A DNA stretch of 64,000 nt from Vitis vinifera (GCF_030704535.1 NC_081806.1:2987001-3051000); one strand, 5' to 3'; shown: positions 24,906 through 37,202, counted from the first letter of the stretch. Numbers and translations are program-made. Notes: generated by a model not told the origin, from the sequence alone.

Positions 24906-25943
24906 CACTCTAAATTATCTTCTTCCTAAAAACATTTTTTGAGTTATACAAAAGATTTCATGGACTTTAATAATATTTTTATAATACTTTACCCCTTTAT
25001 TTTTAAAATAAAAATAAAAATTACAAATATATAATCTTTTTAACCCTAAACGAGAATTTCAATCATCACATCATATTGTATTTTCTTAAACATTTTTCAT
25101 ATTTTTTTCCATAAATTAAGAAATTATCTCAATTTCTCTAAACATTATTTCATTAAAATCATTAATTTAATAATTAAAAAAAAGGAAAACAATATTTATT
25201 TCGTGGGGCTTAAAAAATAAATTATTTAAAAAAATATTTATAACATTATCAATACAAACTAATAAGCTATAAACTCGCATCACTATCAATCACATTTTAA
25301 ACGTTACAATATTTGAAAGTTTATAGCAAGAGTTGGTCCAATGAAGGTTGAACTACATCAATGCATTTATTGCATCTTATGAGTTCTAAGATTAGGTATC
25401 ACACATGAAAAGTGTGCCAAGTGGGACTGATTAATGCCACATGAAAAAATGGTATCGGAGAAATTGGGATGGATTTGATGTGAATCAGAATCTAATTAGA
25501 AGGTAAAAGTTTTAAATGTTGATTAATTTTGGAAAAAGGAAAATATGGAAGTAGTAAAAATGGCATGCATGTGATTTTACCATTTGGGAATTAAGATGAT
25601 TTATGGATCATGGTATTCGGATCCAACGGTTGACCAGCCTCTAAAAGGAAAAAAAAATGCAAAAAAAGGAGTCCCGTTAATGTCTCACCAGAATTTTAAA
25701 ATCCAAGGACTCTGAGGTGGAGAGTTTCTTGGAAGAATCGGAAACGTGACGGGATTCCCCCTGGCTACACCAGTTGGATCAATGGGACCCACCGATGGCG
25801 TCAGATTTGACGGCACTGGATAGTCCACGTGTCGACCCCACAAGATGCCCGGAGATTCATGGATGGCGGAATCCCGCAGGACGCCACTCTCAAATATTGA
25901 CCGCTCGCCGCCATCCTACGTGGAAATCGTTCGCTGCTCTCCT

Positions 25944-25945
<2 letters not shown>

Positions 25946-25974
<29 letters not shown>
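25946..25974 (+). promoter_or_regulatory. (TA)n tract at the TATA position of the acyl-CoA ligase gene
   Basis: Fourteen TA units end 51 bases before the start codon at 26026. No other TATA-like box is evident closer to the start, so the microsatellite may serve as the TATA region, with a short leader. Length polymorphism could then shift promoter strength; this is inference from position. Confidence 0.5.
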
Positions 25975-25976
<2 letters not shown>

Positions 25977-26025
25977 GCCATTTCTCTTATTGTTGTGCAC
26001 ACATTCTTTTAAAGTTGAAGCTGAT

Positions 26026-28027
26026 ATGGAAACCCTAACCCTAACCCTAACTGGTTTGTTGAAGCAGAAGGCTGAGGAGTTCCCCTCCCGCCGTGCGCTT
26101 TCGGTCTCGGGAAAACTCGATCTCACCCACGCTCGATTGGATGAGCTTATTGATAAGGCCGCCTCTCTTCTCCTCGCGTCCGGCATCAACCCCGGCGATG
26201 TCGTCGCTCTCACCTTCCCAAACACCATCGAGGTGAGTTTTCCTCCCAGAAATGAGGGTGAATTTGAAGTTAGTTTCAAGTTTTGGCTGTTCTGTTTTCA
26301 TTAGAACAGTGGATATGGTTCTAACAGAGCATATACCTTCCCATTCCGCTTTTCGTTTTTCCTCGGTTTCTCCGCAACCGAGCAGGGAATGTTGAAACCG
26401 AGAAACTGAGAGATTTGATTTTTATTTCTTGTTTGGTTGCAGTCTGTGGTGGTGTTCTTGGCTGTAATTCGATGTCGAGCCACCGCTGCGCCGCTAAACT
26501 CCGCGTACACCACCGAAGAGTTCGAGTTTTACCTATCCGACTCAGAATCGAAGCTTCTGGTGACATCACAAGAAGGAAACCAACCGGCTCAAGCCGCCGC
26601 TTCAAAGCTGAAAATCCCTTGCATCACAGCCACTGTCTCCGACACCGGAGATGACGTCATTCTGAGTGATTACAACTCTGATTTGAAGTCCAATTCGATT
26701 AATAGCATCGTCAATGACCCTGCCGACGTGGCACTCTTTCTTCACACCTCTGGGACGACGAGTCGACCCAAGGGCGTGCCTCTGACTCAGCTCAACCTCG
26801 CATCCTCCGTCCGGAACATCAAATCTGTTTACAAACTCACTGAGTCGGACTCGACCGTCATCGTCCTCCCACTGTTCCATGTTCACGGCTTGCTCGCCGG
26901 TTTATTGAGCTCCCTCGTCGCCGGAGCCGCCGTGACTCTCCCCTCGGCTGGGCGATTCTCTGCTTCGACGTTCTGGTCAGACATGATCGCGTACAAGGCC
27001 ACGTGGTACACCGCTGTCCCTACGATTCACCAAATCATCCTCGATCGCCATCTAAGCAAGCCCGAGCCGTCTCTCCCTAAACTGCGCTTCATCCGCAGCT
27101 GCAGCGCATCCCTCGCACCGTCAATACTCGCTCGGCTTGAGGAGTCATTTGGCGCCCCGGTCCTTGAGGCTTACGCCATGACGGAAGCGACTCACCTCAT
27201 GGCATCGAACCCGTTACCCGAAAACGGTGAGCACAAACCCGGTTCGGTGGGCAAACCGGTTGGGCAAGAAATGGCAATATTGGACGAGAATGGTGTGTTG
27301 CAACAACCTAACGTCAGTGGTGAGGTGTGCATAAGGGGCCCAAATGTTACCAAGGGCTACAAAAATAATCCTGAGGCTAACAAGGCTGCTTTCAGTTTCG
27401 GGTGGTTTCACACTGGAGATGTCGGGTTTCTGGACTCCGATGGATATTTGCATCTTGTTGGGCGAATCAAGGAGCTTATCAACAGAGGAGGTATTGATTT
27501 TAACAGAGCATCATTATTGGCATCTCACATTTGTTTATGTTTGTGTTTGTGGACCATCAACTGGGTTGTTTCAAAATTTTCAGGGGAGAAGATATCGCCA
27601 ATTGAAGTAGATGCGGTGCTTCTGTCTCATCCGGACGTTGCCCAAGGTGTTGCATTTGGAGTCCCTGATGACAAGTATGGGGAAGAGGTACGGAACCCAC
27701 TCTATTGATTATCAATTTTATCATTACCTAAAAACAGGGATGAAAGAAAAGGCTTGTGTGTTTGAAATGTTACAGTGTGCTAATCTTGGTTCGTTTATTC
27801 ATATTCAGATAAATTGCGCCATAATTCCTAGAGAAGGGTCTGACTTGGACGAATCAGAGGTGCTGCGGTTTTGCAAGAAGAATTTGGCAACTTTCAAGGT
27901 TCCAAAGAAGGTATTCATGACCGACACTCTCCCGAAAACAGCTACTGGGAAGATCCAGCGTCGACTCGTGGCAGAGCATTTTCTTGCTCAAATCTCCACA
28001 GCCAAAATCCCCAAATTTGGTGCTTAG
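26026..28027 (+). CDS. AAE3: acyl-activating enzyme, AAE3-like (oxalate--CoA ligase / 4CL-like)
   Basis: An ANL-superfamily ligase that adenylates a carboxylate and transfers it to CoA; the AAE3 clade uses oxalate. Four exons join in phase: 26026-26232, 26443-27490, 27584-27687 and 27809-28027, giving 525 aa against about 514 for the family. The AMP-binding signature LFLHTSGTTSRPKGV lies at residues 167-181, the acyl-CoA ligase motif GEVCIRGPNVTKGY follows mid-protein, the hinge region contains GRIKELINRGGEK, and the catalytic Lys is K501 in PKTATGKIQ. The start is the METLTL ATG. The frame stays open upstream to 25774, but those codons run through the TA microsatellite and lack family similarity. 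There is no SKL-type peroxisomal tail (the protein ends KFGA), so cytosolic location is likely. Oxalate specificity is inferred from resemblance. Confidence 0.9.
26030..26050 (+). promoter_or_regulatory. triple telomere-type repeat (telo-box) within the first codons of the acyl-CoA ligase
   Basis: AAACCCTAA followed by two more CCCTAA units starts four bases into the reading frame and encodes alternating Thr-Leu. Telo-boxes near plant transcription starts bind Myb-type telobox factors and Polycomb recruiters. Whether this one acts as a cis element or is just a repeat expansion in the coding start cannot be told from sequence. Confidence 0.45.
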
Positions 28028-29299
28028 TCAAGCAATTATTTCAAACATTCTTATTCCTATTAGGTGCTTCATACATTCTCTTAATAAGATATTCCCAATG
28101 TTATATTATGTAGCATGGGAAGGCTCTGTTATTCAAATTCAGTAAACAAGAGTCACCGAAGATGTGGTAAAATTTGTTTTGCTTTCTCTCTTCCCATTGT
28201 TGTGATTATGAGGATTGGACGTTGGAGCTACATTTGCCATCAATTTATTTGAGGAGACTTGTGTCGAAATGGGGTTTGTCGGAGGAAAAAACTGATGGCT
28301 TTTGATATGATTGATTGGAAAGAAATTATGAACGCACATGGGAGCTCTAGGCCGCCCGCTGGCCTAAAACCATTTATGTAATTGATTCCTGTCTTATGTG
28401 GTATCTCTTAGACTCTTACATTAGAAAAAAAAAAAAGGGTAGAAATTAGTATAATATCCAAAATACACGCCTAAACCATTGAACAAAAGATAAAACAGTC
28501 AAATATAATGGAGGCAATACTATAACAGTGTAGCAAATAAAGTTCTGGTAATAAAGTTTGGGAGCAAGTTTATGGAAGTAAACATCTTAGTTAAAACAAA
28601 AAATGCACGGATTTCTTGGAAAACACCTTTCCTGTGAAATCGAACAGTAGAGAAAGACAACCTTAAATGTTTTAGGAGAAAACTCCAATGAAAATTTTGG
28701 AGTTTAACTTGAAACAAATATGCACAAATGTTATAGTGATGTCAGCTCAAGGTCGAAGAAAAGCAAACAACATAGTTTTGTCCTAAGTATGCACAACTCA
28801 TAGAAAGCTTGATGTAGCCTAGGTGACAAACTGTACTAGTTTTCACATTATGTAGCCATGATTCATATTATTATGGATTTACCAATGCACTTAAAAAAGG
28901 GCCAATTGAATCTTTGACTTAGGTATATCTTTTATCTTTAGAGGTGGTATAGTTTCTTTGAGGTTGAGATTTGTGTAAGTAAACTTGCATTACATGATCT
29001 ACAATGGAGGTCAATTGGGTAAATTCTGGGTAGCTTAGAAACCTTTTGAAAAATATCACCATATAGACTTGTAGGGAGTTCCTCTCCATGTATCCCTTTC
29101 AAGCTCAAGACCCTTTGGCTATCTAAGGCAAGTATGTAACCCATTTAGGATCATTCCGTCCAAGCCAAGATAAGTTCCGTCTGGCACCAGAAGTGAGAGG
29201 GTTTCCTTCTCACATAGGGTCAGACATAATTGGCAACCTAGATTTCTAAATAGAAAGGACTGTCCATTCAAGTTTTTAAAACCTCTGGCATGCGTGATC

Positions 29300-29830
29300 A
29301 ATCACGTCTGACATCTGAACGGTCGATGAGACTCCATTTAGCTCACAAGTCCATGTCAATTAATTGTGGCACATAATCTCAGATGTTGATAGTCTAAATG
29401 GACAAATAGCTGCACAATCCGAGATTTGGCACATCAGCAAATTACACCTGCCAACCGCCCTTAATTGAGATGATTGCCCAACCGCCCTGAAGACAATCAT
29501 AATTACAAAAAGGGTCAGAGTGCATAGTTAGTACTACAGTGGTGATGTCATTAGCTCTATATAAACCCTTCAAAAAGCATGAACAAACTACGCACACACA
29601 TATGCTCACTCTCTCCCACAAATAGTTATAACTACTCTTATCTGACTTAAGCTTTGGAGAGGTGTGCCCAGACCACTCGTCCAAACATCCTTTTGTGTAG
29701 GAAAGAAGTTCATCTGCCTCCAGTACAACTAGATGGATTCTTTATAGGGCATGAAGTAAGGAACAAGTCCGCCTGACTCTAACAAAGCTAGACGAACCTA
29801 ACTCCAATTGGCTTAGTACCAACAATTTTC
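29300..29830 (+). mobile_element. possible gypsy-type LTR fragment
   Basis: A core-promoter-like TATATAAA (29558-29565) is followed by 'ctctctcccac', then 'atctgacttaagctttggag' and 'ttgtgtaggaa'. This resembles the R/U5 part of Tat-lineage gypsy LTRs ('tgacttgagcgtcggagg ... tgcagg'). No partner LTR or coding remnant was found nearby, so it is a solo or truncated fragment. The resemblance is from memory of the family and is weak. Confidence 0.35.
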
Positions 29831-29892
29831 TTATGTGCTAATGCACTACGATAGCTAGAGCATTATAACTAAGGCTAAAAACACTATCTAAT

Positions 29893-29911
29893 GGGGGGGG
29901 GGGGGGGGGGG
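29893..29911. repeat. uninterrupted G19 homopolymer
   Basis: Nineteen consecutive G on the plus strand, then AGGG. It stands alone in AT-rich surroundings. The length may be imprecise if this is a sequencing or assembly error. Confidence 0.85.
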
Positions 29912-30840
29912 AGGGAAGGCATAGCAATATGGCAAGTGCTTGAAATAGGGATTACATCCCAAAATTTTATGAGATTAGAGTTGAATTTGATAGATCGTTA
30001 AATATATTAAATAAAGAAGTACCGAAAGAAACATGAAGATTGATAATAGCTCATCTACATAATTGGAAGTCTCAATAAGTAAGTTTATATGTGTGATAAC
30101 AAGTTACTTTTAAATTGTAAAATGAATTGTTAATTACTTAATGAACAAGAGTCCATCCTTATGATATTGATAAAACATATGTTGTCAAGATTGATGATAA
30201 GATCTTATTCTTAATTAGTATAATATGTCCTATGAATCGTGTATGTAATTGCACAACACACCTAATAGATTCAAGTATATCAAAGTAGAAACAATGTCGC
30301 TTCATATGGGAATTTAGATAAGTTTATGAAAATCAAGATGAACCTCATCACTTGACACTTATTAATGTTAACTTGATTTACAATATAATAAAGACTATAT
30401 GTCAATAAAGACTACTTATTATACAATAACAACTTTTGGTTCACAAATTTTCATGAAAATTTTATCATTTACAACCCTTAAGTTCATAGCATAAAAGACA
30501 CTAATTCTAATGTATTGGATTCTTTCGTCGCTACTATCATTATTGCTTCCTCTTACCTCATTCTAATTCAAGCAACATATAGGAGATTGATGGATGATTC
30601 TTGAAGCTTTGACCATTTTCCTCGTCGTACATGGGAAGATATAGTAGATCTCATACCAAAACTCATTTTTGTTATCTTCACTAAATTCAAAAACCCTCTA
30701 CATCCTTGTGTTATTTGTTGTCACCCTTATGATTATGGTGAGTTGTGTTATTGGAGCTACACGTACTCTCAAATTATTAATGGAGGAAAATTAAGTTCAA
30801 ACAACTAATGATCGAATGAGGAGGTGAAAATGATGACTTT

Positions 30841-30999
30841 TGTGATTATTGGTGGAAAATAAATTACTAAGATCATAGATTAGACATTTACGTTTTCTTG
30901 TTCAAATTAAGTAGTATTAGTAGTAATAATAAAAATTATTATTGAGATTATTGTTGGAAAATAAATTACTAAGATTCTTGTTCTAATTGAGTAGTAGTA

Positions 31000-31035
<36 letters not shown>

Positions 31036-31277
31036 GAGATTATTAATGAAAAAAAAAATTACTAAGATCATAGTTTAGACAGTTACATTTTCTTGTTCCA
31101 ATTGAGTAGTAGTAATAATACTAATAATAATTGAGATTATTGGTGGAAATGAAATTACTAAGGTTCTTGTTCAAATTGAGTATTAATAGTAACAATAATA
31201 ATTATTATTGAGATTATCGATGGAAAAGAAATTACTAAGATCATGGATTAGACAATTAAGTTTTCTTATTCAAATTG

Positions 31278-31280
<3 letters not shown>
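30841..31280. repeat. AT-rich minisatellite with alternating long and short units
   Basis: Five units start near 30841, 30944, 31036, 31133 and 31210. Each begins 'gagattattg.tggaaaa.aaattactaag' and ends in an (ATT)n or (AAT)n tract. Units 1, 3 and 5 carry an extra 'atcatagattagaca.tta' block that units 2 and 4 lack, so the order is long-short-long-short-long. Confidence 0.75.

Positions 31281-31337
<57 letters not shown>
31279..31337. repeat. (AAT)n followed by (ATT)n: perfect triplet inverted repeat
   Basis: About seven AAT units switch directly to more than ten ATT units. The two halves are reverse complements and can fold into a hairpin. Confidence 0.8.
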
Positions 31338-31357
31338 TGTTTTTCTCCTTATACTCC

Positions 31358-31561
31358 CTTTTCTCTATGTTCAATTCATTTATCATTATTATTATTGTTG
31401 TGGTTGTTATTATTTTTACATGTTCTACTTATTATTGTTGAAATTATTAACTAATATTGCCTTTTCTCTATGTTCAATTCATTTATCATTATTATTATTG
31501 TTGTGGTTGTTATTATTGTTACATGTTCTACTTATTATTGTTGAAATTATTAACTAATTAT
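31358..31561. repeat. 103-bp near-perfect tandem duplication
   Basis: Copy 1 (31358-31460) and copy 2 (31461-31561) both start 'ccttttctctatgttcaatt' and end 'gaaattattaactaat'. They differ at very few positions (for example 'tattttt' against 'tattgtt'), so the duplication is recent. Confidence 0.85.
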
Positions 31562-31721
31562 TTTATTATTAAAAATTATGATGAAAATGTATTAATATTT
31601 TACATGTATAGCAATTGGATTGTATATATCTTGAACATAATATTTCTAGTCATGTTTTCTATATGTCTTTTACGTTTCGCAATATTAATAATAACAAGAA
31701 TATGATGATAATGAGTTTGGA

Positions 31722-32090
31722 ATTAGTGTATGTTGGGTAACTATTTTCAAAAACAATTTTTTTAAATAGTTTTTTTAAAATTGTTTTATGATGTTTTATA
31801 AAATAAAAAGTCTGTTTGAAAACTTAATTTTTTTTAAAATTTTTATATATAGTGTTTTATTTTTAATTATTCTACATGTTTGTATAATTATTTATTAAAA
31901 CAACCCTAAAAAAAAGTAAAAACAATAGAAAATAATTAAAAAGATGTTTTCTAAAAATACTTTATTTTCTATTCCTAAAAAATAATAATAATAATAATAA
32001 TAATTTCTTATTATCAAACGTGCTCTTTTATTATTTTGTTTTGGAGAATAAAAAAACTATTTTCGAAAACAGTAAACAAGTTTTTCTGGC
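31722..32090. repeat. MITE-like repeat family B, copy 2
   Basis: It shares the order of motifs seen at 8704-9072: a 'gggtaactattttcaaaaac' start, 'tttatttttaattattctacatgtttgtataattattt', 'aaaacaaccctaaaaaaa', and an end near 'ctattttcgaaaacagt'. The start and end are roughly inverted copies. An (ATA)n tract has expanded inside it. Confidence 0.5.
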
Positions 32091-32137
32091 TCCAAGGAAG
32101 AAGGCAAAATCAATGGCATGCTCTGGATATCGGAAGT

Positions 32138-32189
32138 GGCCCATAAGGGGATAATGAATTGGGCCACAACTTGTCACCTGAGATGGGCC
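32138..32189 (+). promoter_or_regulatory. three Site II-like motifs upstream of serine racemase
   Basis: GGCCCA at 32138 and TGGGCC at 32160 and 32184 lie about 200 bp before the probable noncoding first exon's donor (32392). TGGGCY motifs bind TCP factors in plant housekeeping promoters; function here is inferred. Confidence 0.45.
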
Positions 32190-33299
32190 GGGTAAAGATT
32201 TTTGAGGATGTGCGGGCTAGGCCTGCCTCCCTTTAAAATGACAACAATGTCCCTGCCATCAACTCAAAGTTACAGGTTTGGAAGGAATGCCTTGAACAAT
32301 AGAATATATTCCTGTGAAGTGGGAATCAACATGGCGGACTAATCAACTGTATTTTGGCCGGACTCTGTCTTTGGATTTCCTCTTCATTCACTGTAAGTTG
32401 TTCTCGGCAGCTCTCTCTAACCTTTATTTTCTCCTTTATGATGATTTTGATCTCTTTTTATTTTCCTTCGTTTCATATTTTTAGTATCAATTCGAAGTTG
32501 GGAAGCTCTAATATATTTGACAATTAGGAGAACAAAGTGAAATCCATTTGGTGTTTTGCTCTCAGGTGCCAGTTTCAATCAGCCTTAACCAAATTTGCAC
32601 TCTTCTTGGCGTGTTGAGTTTGTGTGTATATAAATATATAGCTTCATAATTGTGATTATTGGATGGATTCATTTGAATTGATTTAAGTTCAAATGGACTA
32701 GGGTTTATGTTTTGGATTGGTTTTGATATAGGTTTAGATAGGGATTATATAGCCCAAGTATTATGAAGGAATACCCACGAATGAATTGGCAAATGGAATC
32801 GTGGGTATGTGAAAATGCAGTTTCTACACACTATGCTCCACCTCCTTACACTGCAAATTATGCATATGCATTCAATCACACAATGAAACCATGAATATGA
32901 ATATTCATTAGGTCATATTTTGTATTTTATGAAGAAACCAATTCAGTTTGTTCAGTGGGTCTTTGAAGAGTGACCCCGGAGAGATCGTGTTGCAGAGAAT
33001 GCAGAGAGAAAGTTGAGCAGATTATGAAATTGACAAGTCTTGTTTTTGGAATAAAAGTACAAAAACCAAATTTATGAAGCACTGTGAATTTATTTCTGAA
33101 ATATAAATCGTAATATATTCAGTAGTGATTCACTTGTCATTGTTTCTTATGAAAAATGATTTTTGTTAATTTTCAAAACAAGAAACTGAACTATGAAATC
33201 CAACCTTTTATCTTTCTGCATAAGTAAAGCTCGTGTTTGGTATCTTTTTCAATTTTCTTTCAGAGACTAAAACCGTGTATTCTTGTTGGTGATGTGAAG

Positions 33300-36200
33300 A
33301 TGGAAGCAGAGAATGAAATAAGGAGTAAGAGGTATGCTGCTGACATTTCCTCCATACGAGAAGCACAAGTGCGGATCAACTCATTCATACACAAAACTCC
33401 AGTTTTGACTTCAGAAACCCTCAATTCTCTTGCTGGGAGGGGGCTATTTTTTAAATGTGAATGTTTTCAGAAGGGGTAAGAAGCTGATTAATGGTAATGG
33501 AAAAGACGTTAATTCTTATTTTCTTACAAGTGATGTTTGAGCTCTACATCCTATCAATTTTTTAAAAGTTATATAGCTTTTTTACCCCAGGTTAAACAAT
33601 TTTTTTCTGATTGTTTATCAGTGGAGCCTTCAAATTTAGAGGTGCCTGCAATGCTATTTTTTCACTCGATGATGAGCAGGCAGCCAAAGGGGTTGTAACT
33701 CACAGCAGGTTTGCTCAGAACTAATTATTACTTACCTATTCACCAGAATATCCACTGATCATGTCTCCAAAATTAGTGGGAATCATGCTGCAGCATTGTC
33801 TCTGGCTGCAAAACTTCGGGGGATTCCGGCATATATAGTTATACCAGAAAATGCTCCAAGATGCAAAGTTGAGAATGTCATACGTTACGGTGGCCAGGTT
33901 ATCTGGAGCAGGGCCACAATGCAGTCAAGGGAAGATATTGCTACCAGGGTGTTGCAAGAAACTGGTGCTGTTCTTCTTCATCCATATAATGATGGGCGCA
34001 TTATAAGGTACAATGCTGACTTGAAAAGAAAAAAGGGTTTTCTTTCCATCTTTACATTTCTTTGGCATAACTGCATAAGAGCATCATGAATGGATCTGGC
34101 TATCTAGTTAAAATTCACTATCATTGCCTAGAATGTATGTCTTAAATTTTTTTGGGTAGTTGAATGTATTTCTTTATTGTTCATGATTCCATGTATGCGC
34201 TTGATTTTGATTTGAAGTCCATAAGGATACACCGTAGTTTCTATCCATAATCTATATGCATGTCAAACCTAATGATTGTACAGGTGAAATGAGAGTGGAG
34301 AATGGCATGTTCATATGCTAATTCTGCAGGAAAGTTGTAGAAGGAAATCAGGAAAGCATTTCTTTCTACAATGAAGATTGTAGCTTCTAGAAAACGTAGT
34401 CTTTGATATGTGGCATATTTCAGAAGCAGGGAAAAACATCTAGGAATTAATAGGGGAAACATTGTGGAAATGTCTGTGAAACTGGCAAAATGTGTTTAAG
34501 CCATGACTAACGAGTTTTTGCTATCCATGTTTCCCAAGCCTTTCCAATGTTTATTTTTTGTCACACATTTCCCATATATTTCTGAACAATGTTTAGCAGT
34601 TTGATTTCACATCTGATTCCCTGTTTCTGCTTCACATTTTGACAGCTATAAGGAAGATCAAATGTAGGTTGTGATACATCATTAGTGCACAAAGTTCTCA
34701 TACTGACAGGATGTTATTGATGCCTTGAAGTTGCATAAAGGGAGATTAATGTTGCCAGTAATCCCCAAAATTTTAGATATAAGTTTTAGATTCACTTTGA
34801 ACTGCATTCAAATTGAATTTTCAAATCATTCAAAAATTATTCAAACATTGGAAAATTTTGTATAGAAAAGAGTAGAAATTGGTTTACCTAATTGGCTGAC
34901 ACCAGAAAGATCTTAAAATTTAAATTTGAGATCCACTATACAATTCCCACAGAGTTGCTTCAAAGAAAGAGATATCATTTTATTTTGGTAAAGGTTCATG
35001 CATCATATAGGGTTGGTATCCATTTGATTTTCCTTTATGTGGTGAAGTCTAGATCTATGATGGCTAATGCACTTCTCTTCCTAAGTTCCCATAAGCTTGA
35101 TTTATCTGGTAACTGTTAGCAGTAATATAGGAAGAGGAAGAGTAATGCTTGCAAGTTGCTGTAGGATTGTTTTGCATAAGAAAACTTAGGACATCTTTAC
35201 TTTAGTCGAGAGTAGCCACATGAAATAAATCTGAAATTTTTTTAAGATTCGCATAGCTACTGATGCTGTTGCCTTGTTGTGTTGTCTTGTCATTATTTCT
35301 AAACTACATAGAGAAAAAGAGTAAAAGGCTTTACTCCATTGTGTCTCAGTAATGTGCTGTATGTTTATGAAGATCGAATTTCCCCATTACATGAATCCCA
35401 AACATTTATTTCTTCTCCTTTACTGAGACTCCAACATGTTGTGAACTGAGAAGTACGTTTAAAATAGAAGGAACTTGTAGTATGGCTGATTGACACTGTT
35501 TTAGTTGTTTTTTGTAGTGGGCAGGGTACCGTATCACTGGAACTTCTGGAGCAAGCCCCACAAATAGACACTATAATGGTTCCAATAAGCGGTTTGTTTG
35601 ATTAGATTGAAATGCGATTACCTTGGATTGGCTTATGCTTTTCTTAACCCCCCACTAAAAAAATTTGTAGGAGGTGGTTTGATATCAGGGGTGGCATTGG
35701 CTGCTAAGTCCATCAACCCTTCCATTCGAGTATTTGCTGCTGAGCCGAAGGGAGCTAATGATGCAGCTCAATCAAAAAATGCTGGCAGGATTATAACATT
35801 GCCTGAGACCAACACCATTGCTGATGGGCTTCGAGCTTCTCTTGGAGATCTTACCTGGTACAGAGGATCTTACATCACCTGTGTCCTGTTTGCCAATTAA
35901 TAGTAATTAAAAAAAAAAAAAAAACTTTCCTACCCTACTTCAATAACATGGCACCAGTGCCCCATCATATTCCTGAACCCATGACAGGGCTTCAGCATCT
36001 TTCGTAGAATGAATTAATACAGTTTACAGAAGATGGGAGCCTTAAAACATGACATTCTTGTATAGTTGGGAGTGATATTATCAGCTTCTAACTGTTAGTT
36101 TGTCTTGCCAGATCGATTTCATTTGTCTTCATTAGTCAATGAGTTTAGTGCGGGTAATTGTCTTCAACATCTCACATTCTACCTTTGAATGGAGCAGGCC

Positions 36201-36444
36201 TGTAGTACGAGATCTCGTTGATGATATCATAGTCGTGGAGGATAAGGAGATAATCGAAGCCATGAAACTCTGTTATGAGATTCTGAAGGTTGCAGTAGAG
36301 CCTAGTGGAGCTATAGGTCTTGCCGCGGTTCTGTCTGACAGTTTCAAGAAAAATCCTGCTTGGAAGAACTGCAGGAACGTTGGAATTGTACTTTCGGGGG
36401 GCAATGTTGATCTGGGTGTGCTTTGGGATTCATTGGGTAAATAA
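33300..36444 (+). CDS. SR: serine racemase (PLP fold type II)
   Basis: Converts L-serine to D-serine and can eliminate water to pyruvate, using pyridoxal phosphate. Six coding exons: 33300-33475, 33622-33708, 33777-34007, 35518-35591, 35671-35857 and 36198-36444, with matching split codons at every junction, giving 333 aa, the family length. The PLP lysine is K63 in GGAFKFRG. SSGNH (residues 87-91) forms the substrate and PLP loop. The phosphate-binding glycine loop is GGGLISG (190-196). The AAEPKGAND stretch matches the metal-binding region, and the end contains SGGNVD. A noncoding leader exon probably ends at 32392 (CACT|GTAAGT), with the acceptor at 33263. Threonine dehydratase is the nearest alternative, but length and lack of a regulatory ACT domain favour serine racemase. 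Confidence 0.93.
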
Positions 36445-37202
36445 AAATCAAACCAGTCCTGGCTCTCATGTAGACTCTACTGGAGCTTGTTCTTGGGTCA
36501 TCATTTTTATACTGAAAATGCAACAAATAATCTTTAAAATTCCTCAGAGTCCTCTTAGGCTCTTACTGACCAGTGCCTTAGAATGTGTTACTCATTGCCT
36601 GCTTTGATAGAGCTAAGATTCATCAAACATTCTCTGAAATGAAAATTATTTTCATTCACTCAAACGTCATCTTTCCAATATTTTAACTTACCAAAAATTA
36701 TTAGTTTTTTAGAAATTGGTTATCAACATGTCAGAATATTTTTTTCCACATGATTACCACAACCAAAATGCTGGCCAGACAACCAACGGCCATTGCAAAT
36801 AGAATTAGCAACTATGCCCAGAGAGAAAAATACTCATAGATCACCTGTTAAAACTGGTTTCTCTTTTTGGGTAGCGCAGTTGCTTATAGAATAGAGACAA
36901 TGACAAGAAGTCCCTGATATTGAGGGAAGGTTGGAATGACAGAATCCACGCTACCTGTGCAGAAAGAGTAGTACTAAAGTAGTAATTATCTAATATGGAA
37001 AAGCAACAATGCAAGTAACCCAGTACTCTATTGTGAAAACAGCAAACCCAAGAAGAAAAATACTACGCACACCTCCCAAACAATCAATGCAAAATTGCAC
37101 CAAAGCCACTCCACAACCACAAACATCCAAAAGGGTATTATCAGCATCAATAAAGAACCTCCCTACATTCAAATTCAATAAGCATGCTATGATCAAGCAA
37201 GC
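36445..37202. other. convergent spacer between serine racemase and beta-tubulin
   Basis: It should hold the 3' UTRs of both convergent genes. I see no further coding region; the frame at 36990-37196 has no recognisable features. Confidence 0.6.

Larger units (their letters stand above)
22960..26025. other. gene-free region upstream of the acyl-CoA ligase
   Basis: It contains a less AT-rich unrecognised segment (about 23030-23560), the foldback element at 23579-23881, an (AAT)n tract at 23987, a degenerate AT-rich repeat block at 24390-24905 and, at its 3' end, the promoter of the acyl-CoA ligase. The frame at 24030-24326 has no family features and begins inside the microsatellite. Confidence 0.5.
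28028..33299. other. gene-free region between the acyl-CoA ligase and serine racemase
   Basis: The first 100-150 bases are the likely 3' UTR of the ligase. Then come an unrecognised stretch, a gypsy-like LTR scrap (about 29300-29830), a G19 tract, a minisatellite (30841-31337), a tandem duplication (31358-31561) and a family B repeat. The last 1.1 kb holds the promoter, a probable noncoding first exon and the first intron of serine racemase. No other gene is supported. Confidence 0.55.

Noticed and set aside
25774-26025. 84-codon in-frame extension upstream of the acyl-CoA ligase
   Set aside because: It reads through the (TA)n tract and lacks family similarity; the ATG at 26026 gives the expected N-terminus.
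30000-31700. CRISPR-like array
   Set aside because: The regular spacing is an AT-rich minisatellite in a plant genome; there are no short conserved repeats with unique spacers.
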